A stretch of DNA of 64,000 nucleotides. Origin: Syntrophobacter fumaroxidans MPOB. Lineage in GTDB: Bacteria; Desulfobacterota; Syntrophobacteria; Syntrophobacterales; Syntrophobacteraceae. Positions 62,103 to 64,000 of this stretch are shown here, piece after piece (within the stretch, counting starts at the first letter, position 1; each line of letters begins with the position of its first letter). The translations under genes and the position numbers were made by a program. The DNA lies in NCBI RefSeq assembly GCF_000014965.1, contig NC_008554.1:3088001-3152000 (forward strand), in the 5' to 3' direction. Below the pieces are notes generated by a model. That model searched no databases. It was not told the origin of the DNA and worked only from the letters and a program-made list of their open reading frames with translations.

Positions 62103-62244
62103 TGCGTTCGAAATGGTGATACGTACCGGAGCGCATGGAGCCCTCTCTTTGCTGCGTCCGGCCGGAACATCGGTCCGCAGGGGCAGGATTCATCCCGGCC
62201 CGCGTCACCTCCCGCCGGGCAGGCGTTCCGTGCCCCTGAAGGCA
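62103..62244 (-). repeat. dispersed TIR element, degenerate copy G (142 bp)
   Basis: Ends TGCGTTCGAAATGG and TGCCCCTGAAGGCA are decayed terminal repeats. The centre keeps GGAACATCGGTCCGCAGGGG and CGCGTCACCTCCCGCCGGGC, almost identical to copy F. The surrounding 61719-62527 otherwise holds an AT-rich patch near 61900-61980 and no gene. Confidence 0.65.
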
Positions 62245-62527
62245 CCTCGGTGTGAGTTCCCGCGCGGACCGGGGGACCGTCCGCCGTTTCGCCGTTTTCT
62301 AAAGAAAGACGGGGATCCGGCCGACTTAAGGAAAGGGGATGCGGAGCATGGCCCTCACGGCCCGCGGGGTTTCGCAACCCCTGGTTGAAGGCCGGAATCA
62401 TATGTCGTGGCTTGCGCTGATTGGAGTTTGGCTGGAGATCGTTGATGTGCAGTTTATCTTGGTTAATACAAGAAAATTAATTTTCTGCAAACCAAGTCTC
62501 AAACTGCTTTGAGATGCATGTTTTTGC

Positions 62528-62556
62528 TTGCTTTTCCTGTTTTGGCCACTTACGAT
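62528..62556 (+). promoter_or_regulatory. promoter candidate for the riboswitch-controlled pilus genes
   Basis: TTGCTT at 62528-62533, 17 bases, TACGAT at 62551-62556. Transcription would start near 62563, exactly where the riboswitch begins. Confidence 0.4.
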
Positions 62557-62561
62557 TGAGC

Positions 62562-62655
62562 CAATCGTTTGGAAAAGGCAAACTATTCGAAAGACTGGGA
62601 CGCAAAGCTTCTGGCCTAAGTCCAAAAGGATATGGCAGCAGAGCCGCCGAGCGAG
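62562..62655 (+). promoter_or_regulatory. GEMM-I (cyclic-di-GMP-I class) riboswitch
   Basis: Core elements are in order: AAGGCAAAC (62575-62583), a GAAA-capped stem TTCGAAAGA, the invariant GGGACGCAAAGC (62597-62608), then GGCCTAAG and TATGG, the two strands of the 11-nt tetraloop receptor, and GGCAGCAGAGCCGCC closing the aptamer. The base equivalent to G20 of the V. cholerae Vc2 aptamer reads G, favouring c-di-GMP over 3',3'-cGAMP. It lies 258 bases upstream of the pseudopilin gene. The expression platform is not obvious. Confidence 0.88.
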
Positions 62656-62912
62656 CACGGTATGAACGACTTCTTCAGCGCATCGCACATCATTATCGGA
62701 AAAAGCGGAACGATGTGCCCTGATGCCGTCCTCGCCATTCGGTCATTTTTCTCATCGGAATACAGCACCACGACCTTGCGGCGGTCTTTGCATCCCGGGA
62801 TAAGGATCATAAAGGGAAGGTCATCGGTTCCCGTCACGCTCTCATGTAGGGTGAGCGGCGGGAGGAGAATTATTATCCGTTTTTTTCTTTCAGGTGCACA
62901 GCGGTGATCGAC

Positions 62913-63470
62913 ATGCGGAAGAAAAATGAAGGTTTTACCCTGGTTGAGCTGATGGTGACCGTTACGCTGCTGGCCTTCTTCGGGCTCGTCCTGGCGAAGA
63001 CCGTCGGCACGAGCAGTTGGCTCGCGCACTACCGACTGAAGGGGGCCGCGCGGGACCTTGCATCGAGCCTGGAAAAAGCGCGTGCAAATGCGCTCAAGGA
63101 AAACAGGGAGTGGGGGGTGGCATTCGATACCGGCACCAACGCCTACGCACTCCAGAGCAGCGGGGTAGACCGCAAAATGGACACTGTCGCCGACAACACC
63201 ACGCCGGAAGGGAACGTCAGCCTTGCCGCATACAAGAACGGCATTAAGTTCGGCCGCGGCGGGGTCTCCACGCCTCCTTCCATGGGGACCATCGGCAGTG
63301 ACGTCACGTTCCCCGGCAATCTCGTTACTTTTGACGGTCGAGGGCTCCCGATTTTCGGTCAGCAGGGTTTTTGCTATCTGTCCAACGATGAGGGGGCGGT
63401 GTACGCCGTGGGCGTGCTGCCCTCGGGTGTGGTCAGAGTGCAGAGATGGACGGGAACGACCTGGAAATAG
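62913..63470 (+). CDS. GspH/FimT-type pseudopilin
   Basis: About 185 residues. The N-terminus KKNEGFTLVELMVTVTLLAF is a type IV prepilin signal: cleavage after Gly, Phe at +1, Glu at +5, then a hydrophobic helix. The C-terminal part looks like the GspH/FimT beta-domain. GTG at 62904 is an alternative start. It is the first gene after a c-di-GMP riboswitch and is followed by pilW, so it is a minor-pilin operon of type IV pili. Confidence 0.88.
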   Translation: MRKKNEGFTLVELMVTVTLLAFFGLVLAKTVGTSSWLAHYRLKGAARDLASSLEKARANALKENREWGVAFDTGTNAYALQSSGVDRKMDTVADNTTPEGNVSLAAYKNGIKFGRGGVSTPPSMGTIGSDVTFPGNLVTFDGRGLPIFGQQGFCYLSNDEGAVYAVGVLPSGVVRVQRWTGTTWK

Positions 63471-63613
63471 ATCGGGAGCGGAATGAAGGGCTTGGGCTCC
63501 CCGGCGGCATGCGGGGCCGTTTCCGGTCGGTGGGTCCGCCGCCGGCGGGAGAGGGGTTTCTCTCTCCCCCGCACGGTCAACGGTTAAAGTCTCGATGAGA
63601 TGGGACACAAGTC

Positions 63614-64000
63614 ATGATTCGCAGACAAAAAGACGGTTTCACCCTGGTCGAGTTGATGGTTGCGCTGGCATTGTCCGGGCTGGTCATTGCGGCGGTGTAC
63701 AAGACCCTTTCCTCGCAGCAAAGGGTTTACACCGCGCAGGAGCAGGTCGTTTCTACCCAGCAGGAACTGCGGGCCGGCATGGAGTACGTGGTGAGGGACC
63801 TGCGCATGGCCGGCTACAACCCCCACTCCATAGAAAGCACTTTCGGCATCAACGCGGTGGCGGCCGGCTCGATCACGTTCGCCACGGACTACGATGGGGA
63901 CGGCATCCGCAATATCACGCCCCCCACTGTCAAGACCGACCCGAAAGTGGAGCTCATTTCCTACGTCTGCAGCTCAGCCGGCCTTGAGAGGCGGGAAAAC
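63614..64000 (+). CDS. pilW: PilW-like minor pilin, 3' end cut by window edge
   Basis: 129 codons are visible. The prepilin signal KDGFTLVELMVALALSGLVI is followed by QQELRAGMEYVVRDLRMAGY, a stretch typical of PilW (N-terminal helix then LRxAGYxP). It continues past the window. It lies 143 bases after the pseudopilin gene in the same orientation and would be under the same riboswitch. Confidence 0.85.
   Translation, partial: MIRRQKDGFTLVELMVALALSGLVIAAVYKTLSSQQRVYTAQEQVVSTQQELRAGMEYVVRDLRMAGYNPHSIESTFGINAVAAGSITFATDYDGDGIRNITPPTVKTDPKVELISYVCSSAGLERREN

Overview
The window is high-GC DNA from a Gram-negative anaerobe. Multiheme cytochrome, Tat-exported molybdenum hydroxylase, hemerythrin-like and rubrerythrin-like proteins, Ser/Thr kinases with TPR tails, a c-di-GMP riboswitch in front of type IV pilus genes and a probable small selenoprotein together suggest a deltaproteobacterium (Desulfobacterota), most like a Syntrophobacter-type syntroph or sulfate reducer. 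The organism is an inference from gene content, not a database match.

Layout. Positions 1-1190 hold the right end of an accessory segment (three small genes and a terminator) abutting a decapitated ABC permease; an intact ABC ATPase and an outer-membrane beta-barrel gene follow (to 3.5 kb). 3.9-7.9 kb is a three-subunit xanthine-dehydrogenase-family operon with a Tat-exported Fe-S subunit. 7.9-10.5 kb (minus) holds a DJ-1/PfpI protein, a site-2 protease and a TrmI-type tRNA methyltransferase. 10.8-15.6 kb is a four-gene BMP-type nucleoside ABC importer. A Tat/lipobox hemerythrin-like protein is divergent from a MacAB-like exporter (16.8-19.9 kb). NagZ, a CarS-like/phosphoesterase fusion, a sigma-70 factor and a TGS GTPase follow (to 25.2 kb). 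A 55-residue ORF with an in-frame UGA and a SECIS-like hairpin lies at 25.6 kb. alaS, recA, thpR, cinA and larC are on the minus strand (26.0-33.2 kb).

Two tRNA-Ser genes (33.85-34.05 kb) mark the edge of a defence island: a BsuBI/PstI-type restriction-modification pair plus Mrr. After an exported DUF1566/FN3 protein comes a signalling block (40.9-50.3 kb): two paralogous TPR-tailed Ser/Thr kinases, a LysM lipoprotein, a PP2C phosphatase and an FHA-GAF-histidine-kinase-like protein. RtcA with an MJ1316/DUF504 protein forms a probable RNA-end-processing pair. 52-62 kb is rich in redox and zinc-ribbon proteins, including an octaheme HAO-like cytochrome, a peroxiredoxin and thioredoxin-fold proteins. 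The right edge has a GEMM-I riboswitch followed by a FimT-like pseudopilin gene and the start of pilW.

Cutting across the window is a dispersed repeat family: about 140-bp intergenic elements with 14-bp terminal inverted repeats (TGCGTTCAAGATGA) and internal hairpins. Seven full, partial, internally deleted or internally duplicated copies are visible in both orientations. A second hairpin repeat and a 9-bp-period repeat are also dispersed.
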